From positions 1-64,000 of the forward strand of contig NZ_JAJGTZ010000023.1 of the NCBI RefSeq assembly GCF_020784725.1: a stretch of DNA of 64,000 nt, written 5' to 3'. The position numbers and the translations under genes were made by a program. The DNA is from Limosilactobacillus reuteri (lineage in GTDB: Bacteria; Bacillota; Bacilli; Lactobacillales; Lactobacillaceae). The notes below the pieces were generated by a model. The model searched no databases and was not told the DNA's origin. It worked only from the letters and a program-made list of their open reading frames with translations. Shown piece by piece: positions 43,638-51,638 of this stretch (position 1 is its first letter; each line of letters starts with the position of its first letter).

Positions 43638-44807
43638 ATGAAATATCGTTTACAAGCTATTATTTTTGTCTTTGTTGCCTTTATGCTTGGGTGCAATGAA
43701 TATATGATTGTCGGAGTTTTACCTGATATTGCCCATGAATACCATGATTCGCTTGGTAAGTTAGGCCTACTTGTAACTGTATTTGCCTTGGTTTATGCTA
43801 TTTTCACTCCTATTATTACTTCAATGGCAAATCGGTGGCGACGACATCATGTTTTATTAGTTCTCATGGTAATCTTCTTTATTGGCAATACCTGGACAGC
43901 GATGGCGCCAAACTTTATTTCAATGTTACTTTCGCGGATTCTCACCGCAAGTGTTGCTGGCGCGATTATTTCAATGGTTCTCGTAATGGCAAGCTATGTT
44001 GCGCCACGTGAAAAAAGAGCAAGCCTTGTTTCATGGGTTTTTGCCGGATTTAGTATTGCTTCAGTTATCGGCATTCCAATCGGGACCGTTATCAGCACTA
44101 CCTTGACTTGGCACGATAGTTTTTGGATGATTTCGGGAATTACGATCATTGTTTTTATCGCCTTAACCTGGCTCGTCCCACGTGATACCCCACAGTTTAA
44201 GAGTACCCTTAGTAAGCAGTTCGTGTTATTTAAAGATTCACGAATCATTCTCGGTGTTAGTTTCATTGTTGCTATTTGTGCGGCTGACTACACAATCTAT
44301 ACTTATATTCGTCCCTTAATCACTAACGAAATGGGCTTTGATAACACCTGGTTGAATTGGCTTTTGTTTGGAATGGGAATTTTCTTTATCATTGGTAATA
44401 AATTTGGCGGATACCTGGCTGACCGTGGCGGAGTTCACCGGCTCAGTGGAATCTACGCGGCAATGACAGTATTATTTCTAATTTTTGGTCCTATCCTCCC
44501 ATTTAAGTGGGGCGCGATTATTATTGTGGCTGTTTTATGCATTGCTTTTTCATGTTACGGTTCTTCTACCCAATTAATGTTCTTAGATATCGCCGAAAAA
44601 CAATATCCACAATCACTTGATTTAGCCTCATCATTGAATTCAATTTTTGCGAATATTGGAATTTCTTTAGGCTCCTTTACTGCTTCACAAGCAGTTACCT
44701 TTACCGCGATGAAAAATCTTGGTTATGTTGGTGCAGTCTATGGGCTTCTTGTAACAATACTAGTCATAGTCCTGAGCAAAAAATATACAAGAATGCGTAA
44801 TTCCTAA
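43638..44807 (+). CDS. MFS exporter (DHA1, AraJ/drug-efflux type)
   Basis: 389 aa with twelve membrane helices. The N-terminal GCNEYMIVGVLPDIA is the pattern of DHA1 drug:H+ antiporters and arabinose or purine effluxers. It probably exports small molecules in exchange for protons; substrate unknown. ATG 43638 is chosen because GGGAGGG lies about eight bases upstream; the frame's earlier start at 43593 has no site. It is divergent from the EIIC gene. Confidence 0.85.
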   Translation: MKYRLQAIIFVFVAFMLGCNEYMIVGVLPDIAHEYHDSLGKLGLLVTVFALVYAIFTPIITSMANRWRRHHVLLVLMVIFFIGNTWTAMAPNFISMLLSRILTASVAGAIISMVLVMASYVAPREKRASLVSWVFAGFSIASVIGIPIGTVISTTLTWHDSFWMISGITIIVFIALTWLVPRDTPQFKSTLSKQFVLFKDSRIILGVSFIVAICAADYTIYTYIRPLITNEMGFDNTWLNWLLFGMGIFFIIGNKFGGYLADRGGVHRLSGIYAAMTVLFLIFGPILPFKWGAIIIVAVLCIAFSCYGSSTQLMFLDIAEKQYPQSLDLASSLNSIFANIGISLGSFTASQAVTFTAMKNLGYVGAVYGLLVTILVIVLSKKYTRMRNS

Positions 44808-44817
44808 TTCTTTAGGT

Positions 44818-44854
44818 GCAGATAGGAAAAATCTTTTCTATCTGTGCTTTTTAT
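44818..44854 (+). terminator. Terminator after the MFS exporter gene
   Basis: GCAGATAG pairs with CTATCTG-GC, extended by AAAA/TTTT, followed by T residues. Confidence 0.7.
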
Positions 44855-44919
44855 TTCCCGGGAAATCACTGGCAACTAATGGTAGCAAGTTGAGCAATTG
44901 TTGTTATCCAAGGATTCTA

Positions 44920-44948
44920 TTGACCTTTTGATTAGATCCAATTAAATT
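44920..44948 (+). promoter_or_regulatory. Promoter of the HTH-ABC operon
   Basis: TTGACC (44920-44925) and TAAATT (44943-44948) are exactly 17 bases apart, about 33 bases before the start codon. Confidence 0.6.
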
Positions 44949-44981
44949 CTAAATATAGATTTTGAAAAGGAGCTTTTTGCT

Positions 44982-45863
44982 ATGCCGTACTCTTTTCCGC
45001 ATCAACTTCTCAAATTGCGGACTGAAAAACAATTATCACAAGCTGAACTAGCTACACGCCTATTTGTTTCCCGTCAGGCTATCTCCAAATGGGAAAATGG
45101 AGATGCGGAACCAAGTATCGACAAGCTAATTTTGCTTGCCAAAGTTTTTAATGTTTCATTAGACCGTCTCATTCTGGGAACAAACGACTTTAATCAACCT
45201 CTGGTAAAACTTAATAATATTGTTAAAACTTTTAACTCCCCAGTTCTCAACAACCTTGATTTAACTATTCATAATAATGAACGCATTGCCCTCCTTGGTA
45301 GTAATGGTGCTGGTAAAACAACTTTAGTAAAGATAGTTGAAGGTGCTTTGAAACCCAACGAAGGTACTGTTAAATGGTATTTTAATAAAAATGATTCATT
45401 AAATATCATGTCCCAAGAAAATATTTTAATTCCAACCTTAAAAGTTAAAGAGCAGATTATCTTGACAGCTGCCATAACTAAGGTTGATTCAAAACAACGA
45501 ATCAATTATCTCCTTGATCAATTTAAATTATCATCCCAGCAAAATACAATTATTGCAAAATTATCAGGTGGACAAAAACGCCGCCTTTCGCTCTTGCTTA
45601 GTGTCCTCCGTCAGTCCAAACTTTTGATTCTAGACGAGCCGACTGTTGGAATGGATTTAGAATCAATTGACTATTTTTGGCATTTCATTGAAAAGGTTTC
45701 AGGAAGTATTTTAGTTATTACTCATGATTTCAATCAAATTGATAAATTCTTTTCCCGTGTTCTCCTCCTTAAAGATGGTCAAATATCTCAAGACATCCTT
45801 GTTAAGGAAATCCACCAACATAACCAGACAATCGAACAATGGTATCGTCAGTACAATCGTTAG
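44982..45863 (+). CDS. Fusion of XRE helix-turn-helix and ABC transporter ATPase
   Basis: 293 aa joining two usually separate proteins. Residues 1-66 are a Cro/CI-type helix-turn-helix (LSQAELATRLFVSRQAISKWENGDAEPS). Residues 74-293 are an ABC ATPase with Walker A GSNGAGKTT at 106-114, signature LSGGQ at 194-198, Walker B LLILDEP at 214-220 and H-loop His248. Both parts look intact. The downstream gene (11 bases later) encodes the ABC-2 permease. The arrangement suggests that the transporter's ATPase also regulates transcription, perhaps of its own operon. GGAG lies about eight bases upstream of the ATG. Confidence 0.9.
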   Translation: MPYSFPHQLLKLRTEKQLSQAELATRLFVSRQAISKWENGDAEPSIDKLILLAKVFNVSLDRLILGTNDFNQPLVKLNNIVKTFNSPVLNNLDLTIHNNERIALLGSNGAGKTTLVKIVEGALKPNEGTVKWYFNKNDSLNIMSQENILIPTLKVKEQIILTAAITKVDSKQRINYLLDQFKLSSQQNTIIAKLSGGQKRRLSLLLSVLRQSKLLILDEPTVGMDLESIDYFWHFIEKVSGSILVITHDFNQIDKFFSRVLLLKDGQISQDILVKEIHQHNQTIEQWYRQYNR

Positions 45864-45873
45864 GAGCTTTCTT

Positions 45874-46584
45874 ATGAAAATCATAGCAATTCAACTAAAA
45901 CAAGTTTTACGCAATCGTCGTTTCTTTCTTTTTACTATTCTCCTGCCAGGTATTTGGTATGTGTTTATGATTCAAGTTGCTAGTACCTCCCTCCCCGCCA
46001 CTGGCAACTTCCGGCTCGCTTTACTCTTGCTTGCTCTCCTGATGGGAATACTCGGCAATTCAATCGTTACTTTTAGCAAACGCATTTGCAGTAATAAGGA
46101 CTTCTATCTTCTTCAATCACACATTAGCCACTACTCTCTGTGGAACTATTTGTTTTCGCAATTAATTACCCAAATCATCATCAATTTGTTCATCACCATC
46201 GTAATTATAATTCTTGCTATTTTTCTTCATGCTATTGAGTTCAATTCCATTACTATCACTAGTATATTGTTAACCAATATCATCGGAATATATCTAAGCG
46301 TGATCGGGTTTGCAATTGGGCTTTCCTTTGACGCACCAACTGTCGATGCCGCTGGAACCCCAATCCTATTTATAATCGCAACTTTTATTATTCCGTGGAA
46401 GCACCTCTTGCCAGCTAATTCCTTTATTGATTTTTTTACTAATGTTCAAAAACTATTCCCAACTTATTATCTTTACGCCGACCTTGATCATCTATCGGTT
46501 AGTCATTTGGGGCTACTTTTTATAACTGCGATTATTACTCTGTTACCTTGGCTTGGCTTTATCTATCGAAAATTAATCAATTAA
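45874..46584 (+). CDS. ABC-2-type transporter permease
   Basis: 236 aa with six predicted membrane helices, typical of small ABC-2 permeases that export drugs, lipids or peptides. ATG 45874 has AGGAG eight bases upstream; the long upstream frame only shadows the ATPase gene. It forms the membrane half for the HTH-ABC ATPase. The substrate is unknown; absence of a peptide or bacteriocin gene nearby argues for self-protection or lipid export, but this is a guess. Confidence 0.83.
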   Translation: MKIIAIQLKQVLRNRRFFLFTILLPGIWYVFMIQVASTSLPATGNFRLALLLLALLMGILGNSIVTFSKRICSNKDFYLLQSHISHYSLWNYLFSQLITQIIINLFITIVIIILAIFLHAIEFNSITITSILLTNIIGIYLSVIGFAIGLSFDAPTVDAAGTPILFIIATFIIPWKHLLPANSFIDFFTNVQKLFPTYYLYADLDHLSVSHLGLLFITAIITLLPWLGFIYRKLIN

Positions 46585-46632
46585 AAAAACCGGAATACCT
46601 AGTATTAAATATACTAAGTATTCCGGTTTTTC
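46584..46632. terminator. Very strong bidirectional terminator
   Basis: AAAACCGGAATAC-TAGTAT pairs with ATACTA-GTATTCCGGTTTT around a three-base loop. It ends the ABC operon on the plus strand and, on the minus strand, would end the candidate RNA at 46633-46779. Confidence 0.85.
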
Positions 46633-46779
46633 GTGTATTGATATTATCTCAAGTTAATCGACACTGTCCACATGGTCAATTAACTGAACACCTCACAATC
46701 CGGTGAGTTAGTGTGTCCCACTTGTCAAAATGTCAATGGTAGCTCTTAGGGTCGCTACCAGACCTCCCGACTCATCGCA
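46585..46779 (-). ncRNA. Candidate structured small RNA
   Basis: This intergenic stretch is not AT-rich and has three hairpins: GGTAGC/GCTACC (46738-46743 with 46754-46759), CTCAC/GTGAG (46692-46696 with 46703-46707, with a bulged ACAC/GTGT extension) and AGTTAAT/ATTAACT (46652-46658 with 46679-46685). On the minus strand a promoter (TTGAAT-17-TAAACT, 46786-46814) lies just before it and the strong terminator at 46584-46632 ends it, giving about 195 nt. No open frame of note is inside. It is not a family I recognise; the transcript is inferred. Confidence 0.5.
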
Positions 46780-46785
46780 AATTGT

Positions 46786-46814
46786 AGTTTAACATATTCG
46801 ACCTACTAATTCAA
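46786..46814 (-). promoter_or_regulatory. Promoter candidate for the small RNA
   Basis: On the minus strand, TTGAAT (46809-46814) and TAAACT (46786-46791) have an ideal 17-base spacer. They lie immediately after the stop of the gene at 46818. Confidence 0.45.
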
Positions 46815-46817
46815 CTC

Positions 46818-47276
46818 TTATGCTCTTACTTCCATTATATCTGCAAGGTGTTCAGCTACCCATTCTTGAGCTTTAGTAACCAAATCAGCTGTCTTTCCGC
46901 CCTGATCAGTTTCATTTGCTAGTTCATCGATCCGCAATCCCGTTTTATTAATATCTTCACTTTCCATTACTAAATAAAGATTAACAGAGTACTCGATCTC
47001 TTTATCTAATAATTTAACATCTAATCGCTCTGCCTCATCCATCGGTATGTTGATTAGGTTGGTTTCTAAGCGAAAGCTAACTGGGTCACCTTTTTTCATT
47101 TTAATATTCATCTTATATTGACCAAGGTGTCCCGTATCAAGCTGTTCAATCATAAAATTAATCGCAGTTGTTAATACTGTTTTTTGCTGTGATTGGGCAG
47201 CAGTTTTTTCAACTTCTTCTGTCACAACCTGATCGCTCGTCAACTGTGACAAATAATCAGCTACTGACATCTTCAT
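46818..47276 (-). CDS. Hypothetical cytoplasmic protein
   Basis: 152 aa, soluble, acidic, without a signal or membrane segment; not recognised. The first 50 residues look helical; the remainder predicts as beta strands with a final helix, somewhat like a SecB-type fold, though I cannot support that. Its ATG overlaps the stop of the upstream membrane-protein gene by four bases (ATGA), so the two are translationally coupled and probably act together. Confidence 0.65.
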   Translation of the reverse strand: MKMSVADYLSQLTSDQVVTEEVEKTAAQSQQKTVLTTAINFMIEQLDTGHLGQYKMNIKMKKGDPVSFRLETNLINIPMDEAERLDVKLLDKEIEYSVNLYLVMESEDINKTGLRIDELANETDQGGKTADLVTKAQEWVAEHLADIMEVRA

Positions 47277-47680
47277 TTTTTCATTTGCTCCTTCATTTTT
47301 TCAATTTTAGCTTTTGTGTAGTCTGCACGCTGTTTTGCACCATAATAAACACCAGCAGCTCCTCCTAAAATTCCAACAATACTTAGTGCTTGAATAAATA
47401 ATCCGTATGCACTTTCTCGTGGACTTACCATTTGAAATGCGGCTAAACTAGCGATCGCAAAATAAAGATTTACTAAAATCGTTGCATATCCACAAAAGCG
47501 CATCTTTAAAAATGATAATCCGTTAACAATGATTGCTAACACGATAAAGAGGAGCAGCCGCGGCCATACAGAGAATGATGTCAGCGAGTGACCATGCTGA
47601 ACAAACATAAAGGCATCAAGGACTAATGCAATTACTGCTGCTACTGATGTTACAATAACAACTTTTTCATTATTTTTCAT
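47273..47680 (-). CDS. Hypothetical small membrane protein
   Basis: 135 aa with four predicted membrane helices (about 8-28, 38-55, 62-82, 92-112) and a basic, Lys-rich cytoplasmic tail (KAKIEKMKEQMKK). No family is recognised. The ATG has only a weak AGAAAG upstream. It overlaps the following hypothetical gene by four bases and forms a two-gene operon with it. Confidence 0.65.
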   Translation of the reverse strand: MKNNEKVVIVTSVAAVIALVLDAFMFVQHGHSLTSFSVWPRLLLFIVLAIIVNGLSFLKMRFCGYATILVNLYFAIASLAAFQMVSPRESAYGLFIQALSIVGILGGAAGVYYGAKQRADYTKAKIEKMKEQMKK

Positions 47681-47746
47681 TTATTTTGCCAACTTTCTTT
47701 CTTGCTATCCCCGCGGATGACCAATATTTTTATATCCCTTAATTAA

Positions 47747-47785
47747 CAAAAAAGGAATGTAACGATTAATTACACTCCTCATTTT
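47747..47785 (-). terminator. Terminator after lipoate ligase gene
   Basis: Read on the minus strand, AGGA-TGTAA pairs with TTACA-TCCT, followed by six T. It lies 25 bases after the lplA stop. Confidence 0.65.
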
Positions 47786-47809
47786 ACTAAATTAAGTTAA
47801 AAAGCTCAA

Positions 47810-48823
47810 TTATGCGAGTAAATCAGCTACTTCAGCGGTTGGAATTCCCGTAATATATTGTTGGGTGCCCTCATCTTCAAGGACTTTAGCAATTTCATCA
47901 TGGTCATACTTAACTCCTTGGAGCTTTTCTGCTAATTGGTTAATATCCTGTGGCCCAAAGAAATCGCCATAGAATTTCACGTTTTTAATTACGCCATCTT
48001 TAACATCAAAGCGGGCATCAATTGTCCCCATATCAAAGTGCTTCCGCCGCTTAACCGTAAATTCTGGCGACTTACCATAGACCCAATCCCAGTTGTTATA
48101 ATACTGCTCATAAATCTTATCAATTTCTTTTTGATCCTCGGGAGTAACCACGTATTGCTTATCCTTAATCTCCTCAAGGTCGTCAACACGGAAGAGACCC
48201 TTTAGCAATTCATCCCTAAATGTTGGCACATCAAGATCTTGGTATTTTTCATCCAAGTATGGGCGGAGGTTCGTAACTCGTGATCGAACGGATTTAATCC
48301 CCTTTGAAGCAATCTTATCTTTTGCCACATGAAGGGCATCAGCGACAACACTTAAGTCAACGTCAAGCATTAAAGTTCCATGGGAGAACGTCTTTCCATT
48401 CCGTGAATACATTGCATTTCCCGAGAATTTCTTACCATCAACTAGAATATCATTACGACCGCTGACCTCTGCACTAGTAGCGCCCATTTGATGAAGAACA
48501 CTAACAATTGGCTCGGTAAATGACTTAAAGTCACCAAATTCCTCACTATCACTTGGAACCACAAAACTAAAACAGAGATTCCCTAAGTCTTGATAAACAG
48601 CACCACCGCCTGATAAACGACGGGTTACTCGGATATTGTGTTCCTTTACATAATCATGATTAATCTCTTCAAGAGTATTTTGGTTCCGCCCCACAATAAT
48701 ACATGGTTCTTCATAATAAAATAGTACTAAAGGTTCTTTACCAAAATCCTTATTATTCATTAGATATTGTTCTGTAGCTAAATTCATTCCAATATTATGA
48801 GAAGTCATTGAAACATAACGCAT
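47810..48823 (-). CDS. lplA: Lipoate-protein ligase
   Basis: 337 aa. It attaches free lipoate to lysines of lipoyl domains (E2 or H proteins) using ATP via lipoyl-AMP. The LplA signature RRLSGGGAVYQDLGNLCFSF and the active lysine segment DGKKFSGNAMY are present, with a C-terminal accessory domain (about 250-337). ATG 48823 has AGAGGG eight to nine bases upstream; the GTG at 48832 abuts it. No ketoacid dehydrogenase genes are nearby. Confidence 0.92.
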   Translation of the reverse strand: MRYVSMTSHNIGMNLATEQYLMNNKDFGKEPLVLFYYEEPCIIVGRNQNTLEEINHDYVKEHNIRVTRRLSGGGAVYQDLGNLCFSFVVPSDSEEFGDFKSFTEPIVSVLHQMGATSAEVSGRNDILVDGKKFSGNAMYSRNGKTFSHGTLMLDVDLSVVADALHVAKDKIASKGIKSVRSRVTNLRPYLDEKYQDLDVPTFRDELLKGLFRVDDLEEIKDKQYVVTPEDQKEIDKIYEQYYNNWDWVYGKSPEFTVKRRKHFDMGTIDARFDVKDGVIKNVKFYGDFFGPQDINQLAEKLQGVKYDHDEIAKVLEDEGTQQYITGIPTAEVADLLA

Positions 48824-48912
48824 AACTAGCACCCTCTTATAAAATCGTCAACATAAATAGACTAAAACTTTACTTTTGTCATTTAATCATCCAATTGTAG
48901 TGTACGTCTTTC

Positions 48913-48926
48913 GGTAAGCGTTTGCA
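48913..48926. promoter_or_regulatory. Candidate cre site between lplA and usp
   Basis: GGTAAGCGTTTGCA matches 12 of 14 positions of the cre consensus TGWAANCGNTNWCA. It lies between two divergent genes; which one is controlled is unclear. Confidence 0.4.
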
Positions 48927-48988
48927 ATATATTATCGATAAAGTAAAAAATACTTTCTTTTTTACATCTTTTTAGGGCGAAAACATTT

Positions 48989-48994
48989 TATAAT
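48989..48994 (+). promoter_or_regulatory. Likely -10 element of the usp operon
   Basis: A perfect TATAAT lies 29 bases before the usp start codon. No good -35 is visible at the normal distance. Confidence 0.4.
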
Positions 48995-49023
48995 AAAGGT
49001 ATAAACTTTCGGAGGTGTCTATT

Positions 49024-49491
49024 ATGACAGAAATTTATCCATACAAACACATTCTAGTTGCTGTCGATGGCTCAAAAATTACTAGTAACGTCTTAGAAAG
49101 TGCCATTGATTCTGCACTACGGAATCATGCTAGCCTTGATATCTTACGGATTGTTCAGGTAACGCAACTAACTGATGGTTATAGCAATGCGGCCCTTAGC
49201 AATGAAGAAACATATAACATTGTTAAAACTACCAAGGAACGACTCGATGACTTGAAAAAGCGCGCGGTCGATGCTGGGGTTGAAGATGTTAACGTTCATA
49301 TCCGGTTTGGAAATCCAAAACGTGTTATTGCCCATGAATTTCCGTCAGATCACAATACTGACTTGATTGTTCTCGGTGCGACTGGTGTATCTGGTCTTGA
49401 ACGCTTTGTTCTTGGATCTGTTACCCATTATGTTAGTCGGATGGCAAAATGTGATGTACTTGTTGTTCGCAAAAACGACCATGTTAACTAG
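49024..49491 (+). CDS. Universal stress protein (UspA family)
   Basis: 155-aa Rossmann-like protein with the ATP-binding motif GATG-x9-GSVTHYV near the C terminus (about 122-141) and the start HILVAVDGSK. Usp proteins accumulate in stationary phase and stress; their exact action is unclear. ATG 49024 is chosen because GGAGG lies eight bases upstream; the GTG at 49015 overlaps it. It stands 11 bases before the Tet(M)-like GTPase gene, so both are one operon. Confidence 0.88.
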   Translation: MTEIYPYKHILVAVDGSKITSNVLESAIDSALRNHASLDILRIVQVTQLTDGYSNAALSNEETYNIVKTTKERLDDLKKRAVDAGVEDVNVHIRFGNPKRVIAHEFPSDHNTDLIVLGATGVSGLERFVLGSVTHYVSRMAKCDVLVVRKNDHVN

Positions 49492-49502
49492 GTGAAAACA
49501 CA

Positions 49503-51431
49503 GTGAAACAAATTGTTACTGGCATCGTTGCTCATGTCGATGCTGGAAAAACGACTTTAACGGAAGCTCTCATGTATGAAACCGGAGCTATTCGAAAGCT
49601 AGGCCGCGTGGATAATGGGGATGCTTTTTTAGATCCTAACACACTCGAAAAACAACGCGGAATCACTCTTTTTACCCATCAAGCTGAATTAACATATAAT
49701 GATCTTGCGCTTACTCTTCTCGATACCCCGGGGCACGTCGATTTTGCTAGTCAAACAGAACAAGTCTTACCAGTTCTTGATTATGCAATTCTTGTAATTT
49801 CAGCCACTGACGGCATTCAGGGATACACGCGGACATTATGGGATCTTCTTGTGCGTTATGATATTCCTACATTCATTTTCATCAATAAAAATGACGTGCT
49901 TGGTGCTGATCCTAGCGGTGTTATCAAGCAACTGCAAAAAGAATTCTCGCCGGCTTGCCTTGATTTTACTGATTCATTAACTGATGAAGTTCGTGAAATA
50001 ATTGCGATGCAAGATGATACAGTTTTAGAAAGCTACCTCAATACTGGCAGTCTTAGCGATCAAACAATTCAGCAATTGATTAAACAACGTAAAGTGTTCC
50101 CTTGTTATAGCGGAGCAGCCCTAAAATTAACTGGTATCACGAAATTCTTAAAAGGACTTGAGAAATGGACCGTTATGCCTGAGTTCGCTGATGAGTTTGG
50201 GGCGCGGATATTTAAGATTTCCCATGATGACAACGGCAACAGACTTAGTTGGGTTCGTGTATTCGGTGGCAAAATTCCAGCTAAATTAGTTTTACTAAAC
50301 GAAGAAAAAGTGAACCAAATCCGAATATATAACGGAGCTAAATTTACCCCAACTCAGGTTTTAAACGCTGGTCAAGTCGGTGCTCTTACTGGATTAACTT
50401 CTACATCCCCTGGACTTGGCCTTGGTAAAACAAAGCCACTCCCAGCACCAGTCATAAAACCAGTCTTAAATTATGCCGTTAAAGTTGCTAAAGAGGACCT
50501 TCATGCTTGTCTCAACGCCTTAAAAGAGCTTGAAGATGAAGATCCACAACTACAAATCTCTTGGCATCCTCATATCCAAGAGATCCACGTTCAAATTATG
50601 GGAGAGGTTCAACTTCAAATCCTGCAACAATTGCTTGAAAAACGTTACCAATTGAAAGTTACGTTTGATGAAGGAAACGTTCTCTATCAAGAAACGATTA
50701 CTAATAAAGTCGAAGGGGTCGGTCACTTTGAACCATTACGTCACTATGCCGAAGCCCACCTTCTTTTAGAACCGGGAAAACAGGGCTCTGGAATTGCAAT
50801 TAGGAGTGACTGCAGTCTTGATATCCTTGATCGTAATTGGCAACACCAGATCCTAACTAGTTTACAAGCCAAAGAACATCTGGGGGTTCTTACAGGAGCT
50901 CCCCTTACCGATGTCAAAATCACCCTCGTTGGTGGCCGCGGCCATATTAAACATACAGTTGGTGGAGATTTTCGTCAGGCTAGTTGGCGAGCGGTTCGTC
51001 AAGGATTGATGGAGTTAAAGGAACAAAACGAATGTCAATTATTAGAACCCTGGTATGCTTTCCATCTTAAAGTCCCGAATGACCAAGTAGGACGCGCAAT
51101 TAATGATATTCAACAAATACATGGTACGTTCGAGCTTAATGAAGCTAATAATCAAGACCTAACTCTGATTACAGGAATCGCTCCTGTTGTGGGCATGCGT
51201 GACTACGCTCAAAGTGTTCGCGCCTATACTCACGGCCAGGGTCAACTTGATCTCATTGTTGCTGGCTATTATCCATGTCATAATGCTGAAGATGTTATTA
51301 AAGATGTTAATTATGATCCTGTTGCTGACCTAGAAAACACTCCTGATTCCGTCTTCTGTGCTCATGGTGCTGGTTTTCCCGTTCCATGGAATGAGGTTCC
51401 GTCAAGGATGCATTATCCCTATCGAAAATAA
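49503..51431 (+). CDS. Tet(M)-like translational GTPase (ribosomal-protection type)
   Basis: 642 aa, the length and domain order of tetracycline ribosomal protection proteins and EF-G: GTPase with AHVDAGKTT at 10-18, DTPGH at 74-78 and NKND at 128-131, then EF-G-like domains II-V. Known members bind the ribosome and expel tetracycline. The sequence is strongly diverged from acquired Tet(M)/Tet(O)/Tet(W) (for example NKND rather than NKID) and its base use resembles its neighbours, so it is probably a resident gene. It starts with GTG, with AGGTGA eight to nine bases upstream, right after usp, hinting at a stress role. Confidence 0.85.
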   Translation: MKQIVTGIVAHVDAGKTTLTEALMYETGAIRKLGRVDNGDAFLDPNTLEKQRGITLFTHQAELTYNDLALTLLDTPGHVDFASQTEQVLPVLDYAILVISATDGIQGYTRTLWDLLVRYDIPTFIFINKNDVLGADPSGVIKQLQKEFSPACLDFTDSLTDEVREIIAMQDDTVLESYLNTGSLSDQTIQQLIKQRKVFPCYSGAALKLTGITKFLKGLEKWTVMPEFADEFGARIFKISHDDNGNRLSWVRVFGGKIPAKLVLLNEEKVNQIRIYNGAKFTPTQVLNAGQVGALTGLTSTSPGLGLGKTKPLPAPVIKPVLNYAVKVAKEDLHACLNALKELEDEDPQLQISWHPHIQEIHVQIMGEVQLQILQQLLEKRYQLKVTFDEGNVLYQETITNKVEGVGHFEPLRHYAEAHLLLEPGKQGSGIAIRSDCSLDILDRNWQHQILTSLQAKEHLGVLTGAPLTDVKITLVGGRGHIKHTVGGDFRQASWRAVRQGLMELKEQNECQLLEPWYAFHLKVPNDQVGRAINDIQQIHGTFELNEANNQDLTLITGIAPVVGMRDYAQSVRAYTHGQGQLDLIVAGYYPCHNAEDVIKDVNYDPVADLENTPDSVFCAHGAGFPVPWNEVPSRMHYPYRK

Positions 51432-51442
51432 GTTGTTGATAA

Positions 51443-51633
51443 AGAGAGAGGCTGAGAAAAAACTTCGTTTTTTCAACAGCCTCTTTATTTATACGAACAT
51501 TATTTAAGATATCGTGGAAATTAACCACAAGGCTCGAGGCTAAGTTCGAACGATAATCAGCCCGTGCCGTGCTAATCACCGTTCTATCCTTAGCCCACCG
51601 CCTTGTCGAGAAGGTTAATTCCCACTCACTCTC
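51443..51633 (-). repeat. Dispersed structured element, copy B
   Basis: About 190 bp on the minus strand, after the ROK gene and in its sense direction. The sequence matches copy A over most of its length and copy C at both flanks. The central 13-bp stem (51571-51583 with 51549-51561) contains three G-U pairs when read as RNA from the element strand, where copy A has two. Outer stems GCTAAG/CTTAGC and CAAGGC/GCCTTG enclose it. The 3' end is a terminator. Confidence 0.78.
51448..51483. terminator. Terminator of copy B
   Basis: GAGGCTG-GAAAAAA pairs with TTTTTTC-CAGCCTC. It lies after the stop of the Tet(M)-like gene and at the 3' end of the element, so it serves both converging transcripts. 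Confidence 0.75.
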
Positions 51634-51638
51634 TTTTT

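Noticed and set aside
46585-46779. 6S RNA as identity of the structured region
   Set aside because: 6S RNA forms one long rod with a central bubble; here three consecutive short hairpins are seen and the ends do not pair well.
49503-51431. Acquired tetracycline resistance gene
   Set aside because: Too diverged from Tet(M)/Tet(O)/Tet(W), no mobile element or altered base composition, and placed in a usp operon.
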